Assembly: GCF_019754295.1 (NCBI RefSeq)
Contig: NZ_VIRV01000018.1
Location: 1 to 46,862 of the forward strand
Direction of reading: 5' to 3'
DNA from: Sellimonas caecigallum
GTDB taxonomy: Bacteria > Bacillota > Clostridia > Lachnospirales > Lachnospiraceae
Length of the DNA: 46,862 nt
Shown: one piece after another, positions 1 to 7,460 of the stretch
How positions within the stretch are numbered: the stretch's first letter is position 1
Layout: each line of letters begins with the position of its first letter
Made by a program: the position numbers and the translations under genes
The notes under the pieces: model-generated
The model's database searches: none
Told to the model about the DNA's origin: nothing
What the model saw: only the letters and a program-made list of their open reading frames with translations

Positions 1-124
1 TAAAAATTTGAACTGGCACAAATATGAGAAGAAGTTATAAGAAATAAGAATAATAAAATCAATAAAAATCATAGAAAAGCAGACAGTTCAATCTATCTGC
101 CGAGGAGTTCGAATAGACACCACA

Positions 125-168
125 TCTCTGGGAAACCTTGTTTTGCAGGCTTTCCAGAGATTTTTCTC
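125..168 (+). terminator. Rho-independent terminator
   Basis: Arms at 125-137 and 148-160 pair over 13 positions with one G-T wobble and one A/C mismatch, around a 10-nt loop. A T-rich run follows at 161-170. It would stop transcription entering from left of the window. On the minus strand it lies just past the possible integrase tail. Nothing else is recognisable in 1-120. Confidence 0.75.
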
Positions 169-173
169 TTTTA

Positions 174-209
174 TTGGCTACAAATTGGCTACACCTGCCA
201 TTTGGCTAC
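174..209. repeat. Three copies of TTGGCTAC
   Basis: The 8-mer TTGGCTAC occurs at 174-181, 185-192 and 202-209. A perfect 6-bp inverted repeat (CGGAAC/GTTCCG, loop TGTC) lies just right of it at about 214-229. Repeats of this kind could be recombinase arm sites, or may only reflect the reading of an integrase C-terminus on the minus strand. No function is proven. Confidence 0.45.
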
Positions 210-264
210 TATTCGGAACTGTCGTTCCGTTAATCATATTTGGATAAAGGTATGCTGGGAAGTT
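178..264 (-). pseudogene. Possible tyrosine integrase C-terminal remnant
   Basis: On the minus strand a 25-codon stretch ends at a TAG (178-180). It contains AYLYPN (255-238), resembling the YxHLYPN segment at the end of Tn916/phage-type tyrosine integrases, and ends in GVANL. The frame is closed by a TGA at 267-265, so at best this is a scar. The match is short, and chance similarity is possible. Nearby repeats and a terminator fit the edge of an old integrative element. Confidence 0.3.
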
Positions 265-418
265 TCATAAACTTTTTGGCATTTTTCTTTGGCGAACTTT
301 GTGGGAGTTTTCGTGAACCGAGGGCCTCTGAGCTTCAGGAGAAAATTCAATGAAAGATCTCAGGAAAGTTCAAACTGCCCTCGGGATTGTCTGCCGGAAA
401 GGTTGGTTATTCATAACA

Positions 419-862
419 TCATTTCCAGTGTTTTAATTGTGAAAGAAAGGAATCATATTGCGCACGTCTGGTTTCATTGTCTAAATTATCAGGATTTGGC
501 ATATGTTTGACCAGATAATCAAGTAAAGATTCTTTTGATTCATATGTAAATTTGCCATCGGTATAGCACCATTTGCAATACTCTTCATTATAGCTTTTAT
601 CTGATTCTCGGCTGATCAAACTGTCTTCACTTAAGGGCATTCCGCAGCATTGGCAGATAAGCTGTCGTGGCGAGCCAAGAAGTGTGTTGATTGAGACATC
701 AAATACTTGTGATAATAGTTTGAATGTTTCTGTGTTTGGCAGTGTTTCGCCGGTTTCCCAACGGCTGACTGCTTGTCTGGTAACATGTATACGCTCTGCC
801 AGCTGCTCTTGTGTAAGATTATTTTTCTCACGCAGGTTTTTGAGAATATCTCGTGTTTCCAT
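419..862 (-). CDS. Xre-family regulator with zinc ribbon
   Basis: A 147-residue cytoplasmic protein. Residues about 6-60 form a Cro/C1-type helix-turn-helix (LTQEQLAERIHVTRQAVSRW). A linker leads to a zinc-ribbon-like part with Cys70, Cys72, Cys73, Cys96 and Cys99 (CQCCGMPL ... CKWC), as in the putative zinc-ribbon family seen fused to regulators in Clostridia. The start at 862 is set by an AGGAGG-type site just upstream. A good sigma-A promoter sits at 894-922, leaving a very short leader, which suggests self-regulation. The ligand and targets are unknown; the ribbon may sense metal or redox state, but that is inference. Confidence 0.85.
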   Translation of the reverse strand: METRDILKNLREKNNLTQEQLAERIHVTRQAVSRWETGETLPNTETFKLLSQVFDVSINTLLGSPRQLICQCCGMPLSEDSLISRESDKSYNEEYCKWCYTDGKFTYESKESLLDYLVKHMPNPDNLDNETRRAQYDSFLSQLKHWK

Positions 863-893
863 GCTCTTTCCTCCTAAAAATTATGCTGTTTAC

Positions 894-922
894 AGTATAG
901 CCTTGTGCCGTAGCCCTTGCAA
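894..922 (-). promoter_or_regulatory. Sigma-A promoter of the zinc-ribbon regulator
   Basis: On the minus strand TTGCAA (922-917) and TATACT (899-894) are separated by exactly 17 bp. It points at the gene starting at 862. The -35 lies inside the palindrome CTTGCAAG (916-923), a possible operator. The rest of 863-1125 shows no gene. Confidence 0.7.
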
Positions 923-1125
923 GCAACTCGCGGTTGCTGTGGAATGGGAATGCGCTGGTATAACCGTAGGATGAGGCTTTTCTTTATCCCATATCAGATG
1001 AAATATAAATAACAGTTAATTTTTTTGAAGTTTATTTAACAGAGGCTCAGTTGTAGAGGGTAGACATGTTTGGTATGATTGTATTAGCAAAGGCCGATGC
1101 AAATCAACGCAAGGGAGATGCTTAT

Positions 1126-2166
1126 ATGTCATTAGGAAAAGTGATTAGAAAATACAGAAAAATCAGAAATATGACACAGGAAGAAATGGCAGGGAGGCTT
1201 GGAGTGACGGCTCCAGCGGTAAATAAGTGGGAGAATGAAAATTCTTATCCGGATATTACACTCTTAGCGCCGATAGCCAGATTATTAGGAATTTCGCTGG
1301 ATACATTGCTGTCATTCCGTGAAGAATTGACAATGGAAGAAATAAACGGGATTATTCGTGAAGCGGACCTGAAATTAAAAGAACAGTCCTATGAAGAAGC
1401 ATTTCAGTGGGCAAAGAAAAAACTGGAACAATATCCAAATTGTGAGCAGCTAATCCTCAATATTGCAGTTATCTTTGATGCACAGCGCATCGTGCAGGAT
1501 ATTCCCAAAGAAGCAGAATATGATGAATATTTTTGCTCTTTGTATACTCGCATATTGAACAGTACCGATGAAGCAAATCGTATCAGGGCGGCTGATGCGC
1601 TGGTCGGGTTTTATATGAGAAAAAAGCAGTATGATAAGGCAGAAAAGTATCTGGAGTACTTTTCCATTCAGAATCCGGAAAGGAAGAGAAAGCAAGCGCA
1701 GATTTATGCCGAGACAGGGAAGATAAAGGAAGCCTATAAAGCGTATGAAGAACTTTTATTCACAGATTTTCAGAGAACCAGTATGGAACTTCATGGGATG
1801 TATATGCTTGCAATACAGGAGAATGACAGAAAAAGAGCGCACATGCTTGTAGATAAGCAAAAGGAACTGGCAAAGTGTTTTGAAATGGGAAAATATTATG
1901 AAGTTTCAAATGGGCTTGACCTTGCATTATTGGAGAAAGATGCCGACTCTGTGATAGATCTGGTGGAAGAAGTACTTTCCTGTGTGGAACAAATTGGAGA
2001 GTTCAGAAAATCGCCTCTCTATGAACATATGGAATTTAAGGAAGTGAGAGAGGAATTTATCGCAGAGATGAAAGAAAATCTGCTGAAATGCTTCCGTGAT
2101 GAAGAAAGCTATGGATTTTTAAAAGATGACGAGAGGTGGCAGAGGCTTTTGATGAAATGGCGATAG
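1126..2166 (+). CDS. Xre-family regulator with TPR-like sensor part
   Basis: A 346-residue protein with an N-terminal Cro/C1 helix-turn-helix at about residues 5-60 (NMTQEEMAGRLGVTAPAVNKW). A long all-helical region rich in Lys, Glu and Tyr follows, resembling tetratricopeptide repeats (AEKYLEYFSIQNPERKRKQA region). ATG 1126 is preferred over ATG 1066 because AAGGGAG lies at 1111-1117, and the 20 extra residues of the longer form precede the domain. Proteins of this design in Firmicutes often respond to a peptide or protein partner through the repeats. No partner is visible here; the next gene downstream is the DUF3795 pseudogene. Confidence 0.85.
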   Translation: MSLGKVIRKYRKIRNMTQEEMAGRLGVTAPAVNKWENENSYPDITLLAPIARLLGISLDTLLSFREELTMEEINGIIREADLKLKEQSYEEAFQWAKKKLEQYPNCEQLILNIAVIFDAQRIVQDIPKEAEYDEYFCSLYTRILNSTDEANRIRAADALVGFYMRKKQYDKAEKYLEYFSIQNPERKRKQAQIYAETGKIKEAYKAYEELLFTDFQRTSMELHGMYMLAIQENDRKRAHMLVDKQKELAKCFEMGKYYEVSNGLDLALLEKDADSVIDLVEEVLSCVEQIGEFRKSPLYEHMEFKEVREEFIAEMKENLLKCFRDEESYGFLKDDERWQRLLMKWR

Positions 2167-2200
2167 AGTAAGGAATAGAAAACGACTTGGAGGTGGTGCG

Positions 2201-2575
2201 ATGAAATGAGAATTAGGAATTGCCAGATGTGGACTTGCATGCTGTTTGTGTTCTGAAAATGTGACCTGCAATGGATGCAATTCTGGCGAATGTCCAGATA
2301 AAGACTGGTGTGAAAATAGAGAATGCACAGTTTCTAAAAAGATTGGACATTGTTATGAATGCAATGAAAAATGTAGAAAGGGATTACTGGCGAAAATCAA
2401 GCCATATGCATTTACTGAATTTGCCAGAAGGTATGGCGAAAATTATCTTCTGGACTGCCTTGAAAGAAACGAGAAAAACGAAATCGTTTATCATCGCGAG
2501 GGCATAAATGGCGACTATGATGACTTCGATGACGTGGAAGCACTTATAGAATATATAAAGACAGGACAACGATAA
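2201..2575 (+). pseudogene. DUF3795 gene with TGA at codon 3
   Basis: ATG 2201 has a strong site (GGAGGTGG, 2189-2196) but reads Met-Lys-stop (TGA 2207-2209). The same frame then continues open to TAA 2573, giving ELGIARCGLACCLC and a cysteine-rich DUF3795 protein of about 124 residues (CNGC, CPDKDWC, CYECNEKC). The conserved CGLAC segment lies after the stop and before the next usable start, TTG 2246. Starting there would lose it. So the gene is either inactivated by a nonsense change or starts at a non-standard codon. DUF3795 proteins are small Cys-rich, probably metal-binding, of unknown role. A second DUF3795 gene is at 20228. Confidence 0.7.
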
Positions 2576-2658
2576 ATCCTAAAATTGTCAAAGAAGAAAA
2601 ACAGCGTCGCTTTGAACTGAAACAGCAGAAGAGAAAAGAGAAACATAGAGGCAGGTAA
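2575..2658 (+). pseudogene. 3' stub of a yjdF-like (DUF2992) gene
   Basis: Directly after the DUF3795 stop, one frame reads NPKIVKEEKQ then RRFELKQQKRKEKHRGR and TAA (2656). This highly basic tail matches my memory of the C-terminus of YjdF/DUF2992 proteins, which end in an ELKQQKxKxKHRGR-like sequence. There is no start codon, and only about 27 codons remain. The rest of the gene appears deleted, with the junction near 2573. YjdF genes are often controlled by azaaromatic-sensing riboswitches; none is seen here. Confidence 0.6.
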
Positions 2659-2708
2659 TAAAAGCTGGTAGTTCTTTGGTTGCAGCATGTAGGTACAAAG
2701 AAAGTTTA

Positions 2709-2738
2709 GTCCTTCGCCATAAGGCGGAGGGCTTTTTT
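2709..2738 (+). terminator. Rho-independent terminator
   Basis: CCTTCGCC (2711-2718) and GGCGGAGG (2723-2730) form an 8-bp stem, with a G-T pair and an ATAA loop, followed by TTTTTT at 2733-2738. It closes the DUF3795/yjdF remnant unit. It also shows that the open frame running through it from 2676 is not coding. Confidence 0.85.
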
Positions 2739-2818
2739 CATAGTGGGGAGCAGCAGGACCATTTGGCGCTGGCAACATATATTATAAAGAATATTAAAAT
2801 AACAGGATGTGCATTAGC

Positions 2819-3788
2819 ATGGAGAAATATGTTAGAGCATCATTGGAAACACATTTGTTTTTTTGGGAGAATTATGAAGGAGCATGCGTTGTTTCTTCAG
2901 GCGGGTTTCCCGGCAGGAGAGACAGGGTACAGAAACAAAGCGAACTGGTACCGTGAAGAATTCGAAAAAGCACTATGGCAGACCGTACGCCTCTCAGACG
3001 GAATGGTAGGGAAAGACGTCCTGCGTTCTGGAGAAGTGTTCACAGAATTTACGGTCATGGCGGAACAGCAGACGGGAAGACTTACAAAGATTCCTATCGA
3101 TTTTCGGATCACACAGGCCGAGGAGAGACTGCGCGCAGGCTGTGCAAAATGTGCGGACGAAAGAATGGCATGGCGGATCGGTCAGTTGAATCAGCATGTT
3201 TTGCATTTACTGAGTGGCCTGATCATGTTTAAAAAGCAGATATTGCGGGAGGTTACTTCTTGCAGGTTATATACTGCCAATTATCCGCTGCTGATCGAGC
3301 ACATTATCCGGGAGGCGGAATTGTACCAGCACATTATAACATCGCTGGAGGAAAGAACATGCATGTCGTCCGAAAATATGGTTGAGACGGAGCTGTTCTG
3401 GAATCAGATTATGATGGAGCATGCACTGTTTATACGAGGTCTGCTTGACCCGACAGAGTGTGAACTTGTAGAAACGGCAGATACGTTTGCAGGGGATTAC
3501 TGCCGGCTTCTGGAAGAAGCGAGGCAGCAGGACTGCAGAGCCATGAATGGACTGACAAGAAGAACATTGGAAACCACAAAACGGTATCGCGATTTTAAGG
3601 CGGCAGGTACAAAAGGGATTACAGGATGCGATATACGTTCCATTATCCTCACGCTGCTGGCGGATCACGTGCTTCGGGAAGCACAGCCGGATGCCACAGT
3701 CATAGAAGAAGGATTATCGATTTCCAGAAACAGCGTGGAGGATGCTCAAAGTGAAGTGATCGACTGGGTGGACGCACTGAATTTGTAA
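2819..3788 (+). pseudogene. DUF2935 protein, frameshifted in a T7 run
   Basis: ATG 2819 reads MEKYVRASLETHLFF and then leaves frame at a run of seven T (2858-2864). Removing one T joins it to GRIMKEHALFLQAGF and an open frame to TAA 3786, about 322 residues in all. The product has two related helical halves, each with an EHALF motif (KEHALF and MEHALF), the hallmark of DUF2935 proteins, which resemble ferritin-like bundles and are of unknown function. The change may be a genuine inactivation, phase variation by slippage, or a sequencing error at the homopolymer. Without correction, no start with a ribosome site serves the long frame. The IS110 element lies just downstream. Confidence 0.75.
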
Positions 3789-3953
3789 AAAATCAGAATG
3801 AGCAAAAGAAAGTGAGGATCGCAGATAAAAAGTCTGCAAATAAAAAGTCAAGCAGAAATTAATGAACTTTGAAAATTTTATACAGGTTGAAAAAAGAGTA
3901 TCACAACAAGACCACCGCAGTGCGCTGGCCTGAAGCAAAGTATGGGATTGAAA

Positions 3954-5171
3954 TCAACTTTCTTTGGCTTCTTCCAGAGAAGCAAGGTATTCCCTTACTC
4001 GTCCGTAATAAATGCGGAGGAACTTATTGGCTCCTGCAGTCATATAGACATAATACGGTTTGCCTTCTGAGCGTTTCTTGTCCATGAAGGTATAGACTGG
4101 ATCATCAACAGGAGAACGTTTGATCAATCCGTCCATGATCTGAAACAGTGTTTTGCGCAGGCTTGGAGAGCCTTTCTTTGAAGTACGCACACTTTTCTGG
4201 TTGCGTTTTCCTGAATCATTTTTACCAGGATCGACACCGGCGAAAGCGGTAAGCGCTTCTCTGTGAGTGAAACGGGTAACGTCTCCGATCTCAGCCATAA
4301 GCTGGGGACCGAGTGATGGGCCGACACCGTTCATTGCCATAACAACCGGATATTCCGGAAGCGTGGCGGCAGTCTGATCCATTTTAAGGCGGAGAGCCTC
4401 CACTGTCTGGGAAGCGGTGTTCAGCATCGTGACAGCCTGCCGTATCAGCGTTTTTGTGCTGTCATCTTTCGGAAATACGGCGATCAGGTCAGAAGAGCTC
4501 TGATAGATCTTTTCCGCCTTTGAGGCACTGAAGTTATAACCGTTGCGTTTGCACCACTTCCGGTAATGCTCCGTAAAGGCTTGCAGAGACTTGCTACGTA
4601 CACAGTCCACATGCCAGTAGGTGTAGACAAAGTCCACCCATTTCTGGGAGCCGTCACTGCGGGCAGGGCTGTCAAAGAAGTCATTGGCTCCGGGATAGGT
4701 TTGATCCAGAAGGGAAATGAGATTGTTTTTCATGGCAGTTTTTTGATCCATGTAGAAACCGAACTGCCGGTTCATTGTTTTGAGTTGGTTGCGTATTTTA
4801 TCCATGCTTCCATATTGCTTCAGTTTTGCCCAGCGGTCAAGAGCATAACGGGCGATTTTTTTAGAATCCGCTTTATCCGTCTTTGGAGCACGGAGAGAGT
4901 CATCTCCGAAATCCCTGATCAAGATGGGATTGACAGCGCTGACAAAGATGCCGGCGTCAGAGAGCCAGTTGGCAACCGGTTCATAGTATCTGCCGGTATG
5001 CTCCATGCAGGCTTTGGTTTCGCCGTCAAGGTTTTTGATCTGCTCAATAAGAGCATTGATAGCGGACTGGGTGTGTGGGATATCGCAGGGCGGCATCAGA
5101 ACCACATCTCCGGGTCTGCGGATGGTGACAGTGCTTTTACCTTTGGAAACATCAATACCAACAGCGTTCAT
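3954..5171 (-). CDS. IS110-family transposase/recombinase
   Basis: A 405-residue protein that catalyses cut-and-paste or copy-out of the element, guided in this family by a bridge RNA. The N-terminal RuvC-like domain shows Asp7 (VGIDVSKG), Glu57 (CMEHTGRYYEP) and the KTDKAD pair Asp99/Asp102, the DEDD set. The C-terminal transposase domain has NGVGPSLGPQLMAEIGD (281-297) and the serine-bearing KKGSPSLRKTL (332-342), which carries the catalytic Ser of the family. Start 5171 is chosen because AAAGGAG precedes it; a start at 5201 would add ten residues before the conserved N-terminus. Length is normal and the frame intact, so the element may be active. Confidence 0.93.
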   Translation of the reverse strand: MNAVGIDVSKGKSTVTIRRPGDVVLMPPCDIPHTQSAINALIEQIKNLDGETKACMEHTGRYYEPVANWLSDAGIFVSAVNPILIRDFGDDSLRAPKTDKADSKKIARYALDRWAKLKQYGSMDKIRNQLKTMNRQFGFYMDQKTAMKNNLISLLDQTYPGANDFFDSPARSDGSQKWVDFVYTYWHVDCVRSKSLQAFTEHYRKWCKRNGYNFSASKAEKIYQSSSDLIAVFPKDDSTKTLIRQAVTMLNTASQTVEALRLKMDQTAATLPEYPVVMAMNGVGPSLGPQLMAEIGDVTRFTHREALTAFAGVDPGKNDSGKRNQKSVRTSKKGSPSLRKTLFQIMDGLIKRSPVDDPVYTFMDKKRSEGKPYYVYMTAGANKFLRIYYGRVREYLASLEEAKES

Positions 5172-5391
5172 GATAAAAACTCCTTTGAAATGAATTAGCA
5201 ATGGTCAATACCAGATTTACTCATTGCCTATTCAATCTACTGGAGATATCACACGAACGAGAAAGTTCAACCTGCGTAAAACGAATGCTGCGAATGAGGG
5301 CTGGTTGGCTGACTTTTTTACGGACGTTAAGTCCAAGAAAGGAGAGGCCAGACCTATTGCCACACTCATTCTAACAGCTTAAGCAACAAGA
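5172..5391 (-). ncRNA. Candidate bridge RNA region of the IS110 element
   Basis: IS110-group elements encode a structured guide RNA in the non-coding stretch ahead of the transposase. Here about 220 bp lie between the transposase start and the proposed left end. They include a stem-loop GGAC/GTCC (5322-5325 with 5331-5334). I cannot fold the whole region or assign the target and donor loops by eye, so this is an expected rather than demonstrated RNA. Confidence 0.4.
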
Positions 5392-5464
5392 TGGGTAATT
5401 CCTTACTGGCTGTAAGGGGTATTAACCATAAATATATTGTAGTAGAAAAGGAGTAAAAAAATTA

Positions 5465-6018
5465 GTGGCACTGATGGGCGCAGCAGTTCTGTTTGCTTCA
5501 TTGGCAGCGTGCGGGGATACATCCTCTTCGGAAAAGAATGGGAAGACTCAAGAAGAGACAACGAGTGGCTCAGTACCTTTGGTGGCTTATTTTTCCTATT
5601 CGGGTAATACGGAGGAAGTGGCACAGCAAATTGCAGATCGTACGGGAGGGACAATGGCACAGATCGAGCGTGCGGTACCCTATGATGATGTAAACGCAGA
5701 AGGGGAAGAAGAATTAAACAGTAACGCCCGTCCGGAGATCACGGTCAGTGTTGACAATGTAGATGAGTATGAGACGATTTTTGTTGGATATCCGATCTGG
5801 TGGGATGAGGCTCCTATGGTAATTGCATCTTTTTTGGAGTCTTATGATTTCAGCGGAAAACGATTATCCCATTTTGCACCAGTGCCAGCGACTCCATAGA
5901 TAACAGCATTCACATCTTCAGAGACCTTGCACCGGATGCAGAACTTGAAGAAGGATTGACTGCAAATAGCACGGAAGAGATTGCACCGTGGCTTGAAGGG
6001 TTGGGATTTGGAGACTAA
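5465..6018 (+). pseudogene. Flavodoxin lipoprotein pseudogene
   Basis: The frame encodes a lipoprotein signal (ALMGAAVLFASLAAC, Cys of the lipobox) and then a flavodoxin (VPLVAYFSYSGNTEEVAQQI, YPIWWDEAPMVIASFLESYD). Two lesions are visible. First, no ATG follows the AAAAGGAG site (5446-5453); the frame reads GTA AAA AAA TTA GTG, as if an ATG plus Lys codons were lost between A-runs, leaving GTG 5465 as the only start. Second, one A is missing near 5857-5860, giving an early TAG at 5897. The lost frame then continues as IDNSIHIFRDLAPDAELEEG to TAA 6016. The intact protein would carry electrons on FMN outside the membrane, in keeping with the next gene, apbE. Confidence 0.8.
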
Positions 6019-6076
6019 GAGAAAACCATGGAAAATGACCAGGATAAGTTCTGCAAGTGTCAAGGAGGTGTAAAAA

Positions 6077-7141
6077 ATGAATAAGAAAAGATGGAAACAG
6101 GCAGGTGCAGCCGTTTTTATGACAATACTTCTTATGACAGGATGTTTCTTATCCAGCAGCAGTGAAAATCGTGGGGAAGAAGAATCAGGGGAAACGGAAT
6201 TCTTCGCCATGAATACTTATCTTACATTCCAGGCCTACGGAGAAGCGGGAACTATAGAAAATGCATTGAAGGAAGCGCAGGAGAGAGTGGAGGAACTGGA
6301 AAAGAAATGGTCTGTAACAGATCCGGACAGTGAAATTTACAAACTTAACCACAGCAAGGAGAGAAGCGCGGTACTTTCAAATGATACGGCAGAAGTAATA
6401 CGTTTCGCGCTTAGTATGGCGGAGGAAACTGGCGGAAGACTGGACCCCACCCTTTATCCTGTGCTCCGGGCCTGGGGATTTACGACAGAGGATAACAGGA
6501 TTCCTGGGCAGGAGGAGCTTTCGGAATTGCTTGAGAAAACCGGATACGAGAAGATATCTATGGAAGGGAACCGTCTTACCATACCGGAAGGCATGGAGAT
6601 TGATCTTGGCGCCGTCGGAAAAGGATACGCGGGAGATGAAGCGGCAGAAGTGTTGAAAAAATATGGAATTGCATCGGCGCTTCTGAACCTGGGAGGAAAT
6701 GTCCAGGCTGTAGGCAGCAGACCAGACGGAAGAGACTGGCGGTTGGGTATCCGTAGTCCTTTTGGAGAAGGAAATCTGGGCGTCCTTGAGGTGTCGGACA
6801 AGGCAGTTGTCACATCGGGAAATTATGAACGGTATTTTGTCGGAGAAGATGGAAGGACTTATGGTCACATCATGAATCCGGATACGGGCTGTCCGGTGGA
6901 CAACGATCTGATATCAATGACAATCATAACAGACGAAGGGAAATGTGGAGATGCCCTTTCTACGTCCCTGTTTGTGATGGGATTGTCAGAAGCTGAGAAA
7001 TTCTGGAGAGCACATCAGGATTTCGAAATGCTGGCAGTTACGGAAACCGGAGAAATTTATTTGACAGAAGGCATTGAGAACTCCTTTTCTTTGGAGACGT
7101 CTTTTCAGAAAATGAAGATCCATGTGATAGAAGAATCATGA
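6077..7141 (+). CDS. apbE: FAD:protein FMN transferase (lipoprotein)
   Basis: 354 residues. It attaches FMN covalently to a Thr or Ser of exported flavoproteins such as NQR/RNF subunits or FMN-binding-domain proteins. A signal peptide with lipobox LMTGC places Cys23 at the membrane's outer face. ApbE hallmarks appear in order: FFAMNTYLTF near 43, RLDPTLYPVLRAWGF near 120, IDLGAVGKGYAGD near 175, LLNLGGNVQAVGSRPDG near 200, VVTSGNYERYF near 240, GHIMNPDTG near 262 and GDALSTSLFVMG near 290. AAGGAGGTG precedes ATG 6077. The gene is intact and ends in a strong terminator. It may once have formed an operon with the upstream flavodoxin. No target flavoprotein is seen in this window. Confidence 0.93.
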   Translation: MNKKRWKQAGAAVFMTILLMTGCFLSSSSENRGEEESGETEFFAMNTYLTFQAYGEAGTIENALKEAQERVEELEKKWSVTDPDSEIYKLNHSKERSAVLSNDTAEVIRFALSMAEETGGRLDPTLYPVLRAWGFTTEDNRIPGQEELSELLEKTGYEKISMEGNRLTIPEGMEIDLGAVGKGYAGDEAAEVLKKYGIASALLNLGGNVQAVGSRPDGRDWRLGIRSPFGEGNLGVLEVSDKAVVTSGNYERYFVGEDGRTYGHIMNPDTGCPVDNDLISMTIITDEGKCGDALSTSLFVMGLSEAEKFWRAHQDFEMLAVTETGEIYLTEGIENSFSLETSFQKMKIHVIEES

Positions 7142-7168
7142 AATAAAAAAATATAATTGACGGACAGT

Positions 7169-7210
7169 CCCCCGGAATGGCTCGAGAAGTGAGCGGTTCC
7201 GGGGGATTTT
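7169..7210 (+). terminator. Rho-independent terminator of apbE
   Basis: CCCCCGGAA (7169-7177) pairs with TTCCGGGGG (7197-7205), with an inner GCTC/GAGC stem. TTTT follows within ATTTTCT. Confidence 0.88.
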
Positions 7211-7315
7211 CTATAGAAAAAATCTGTCCAGGAATTGTCACATCTGCCGGCAGGATTATGGATAAAATAGATAAAAAATAGATGTAAAAATTGTGAAAAG
7301 TTACGTAAATGAACA

Positions 7316-7338
7316 AAAAGGGACTCGAGTCCTTTTTT
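7316..7338 (+). terminator. Palindromic terminator-like hairpin in the nucleoside operon leader
   Basis: The palindrome GGACTCGAGTCC is flanked by AAAA on the left and TTTTTT on the right, so it could end transcription in either direction. It sits about 125 bp before udp with no gene between, so it may be an attenuator. The 319-bp gap 7142-7460 also holds the palindromes CTGCCGGCAG (7244-7253) and TTACGTAA (7301-7308). I could not place a convincing promoter. Confidence 0.6.
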
Positions 7339-7350
7339 ATATGTTAAATT

Positions 7351-7404
7351 CCGGTTAAGATGCAAGTAAAGACGAACGAAATGAGGACAAGCCGGTATTT
7401 TTTT
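7351..7404 (+). promoter_or_regulatory. Second hairpin with T7 run before udp
   Basis: CCGGTT (7351-7356) can pair with AAGCCGG (7389-7395) with one bulged G, and T7 follows at 7398-7404. This weak terminator shape lies about 55 bp before the udp start. With the hairpin at 7316-7338 it makes a tandem pair, suggestive of leader control. Confidence 0.35.
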
Positions 7405-7460
7405 GTGTAAAAATGAGAACGGATGTCCATATTACAGGTAAGGGAAAGCGAGGTATGATT

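Larger units (their letters stand above)
3904..5391 (-). mobile_element. IS110-family insertion sequence
   Basis: The element holds one transposase on the minus strand plus about 220 bp of non-coding DNA before it. Proposed ends are an 8-bp direct repeat CAACAAGA at 3904-3911 and 5384-5391, giving about 1.48 kb, a normal IS110 size. There are no terminal inverted repeats, as expected for the family. Its neighbours are two broken genes (DUF2935 on the left, flavodoxin on the right). The exact ends are inferred, because IS110 elements need not make target duplications. Confidence 0.75.

Noticed and set aside
95-125. A tRNA or tmRNA 3' end suggested by GTTCGAAT
   Set aside because: No matching acceptor or anticodon arms exist around it.
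2676-2818. Upstream extension of the DUF2935 frame to 2676
   Set aside because: It runs through a strong terminator hairpin and lacks family sequence; the true N-terminus is in the other frame at 2819.
4566-5198. A 210-codon plus-strand open frame opposite the IS110 transposase
   Set aside because: It is the antisense of a well-conserved transposase with all family residues and has no start signal.
7340-7410. A purine riboswitch or PurR box before udp
   Set aside because: ACGAACGAAA only partly resembles a PurR box, and no purine-riboswitch core or pairing was found.
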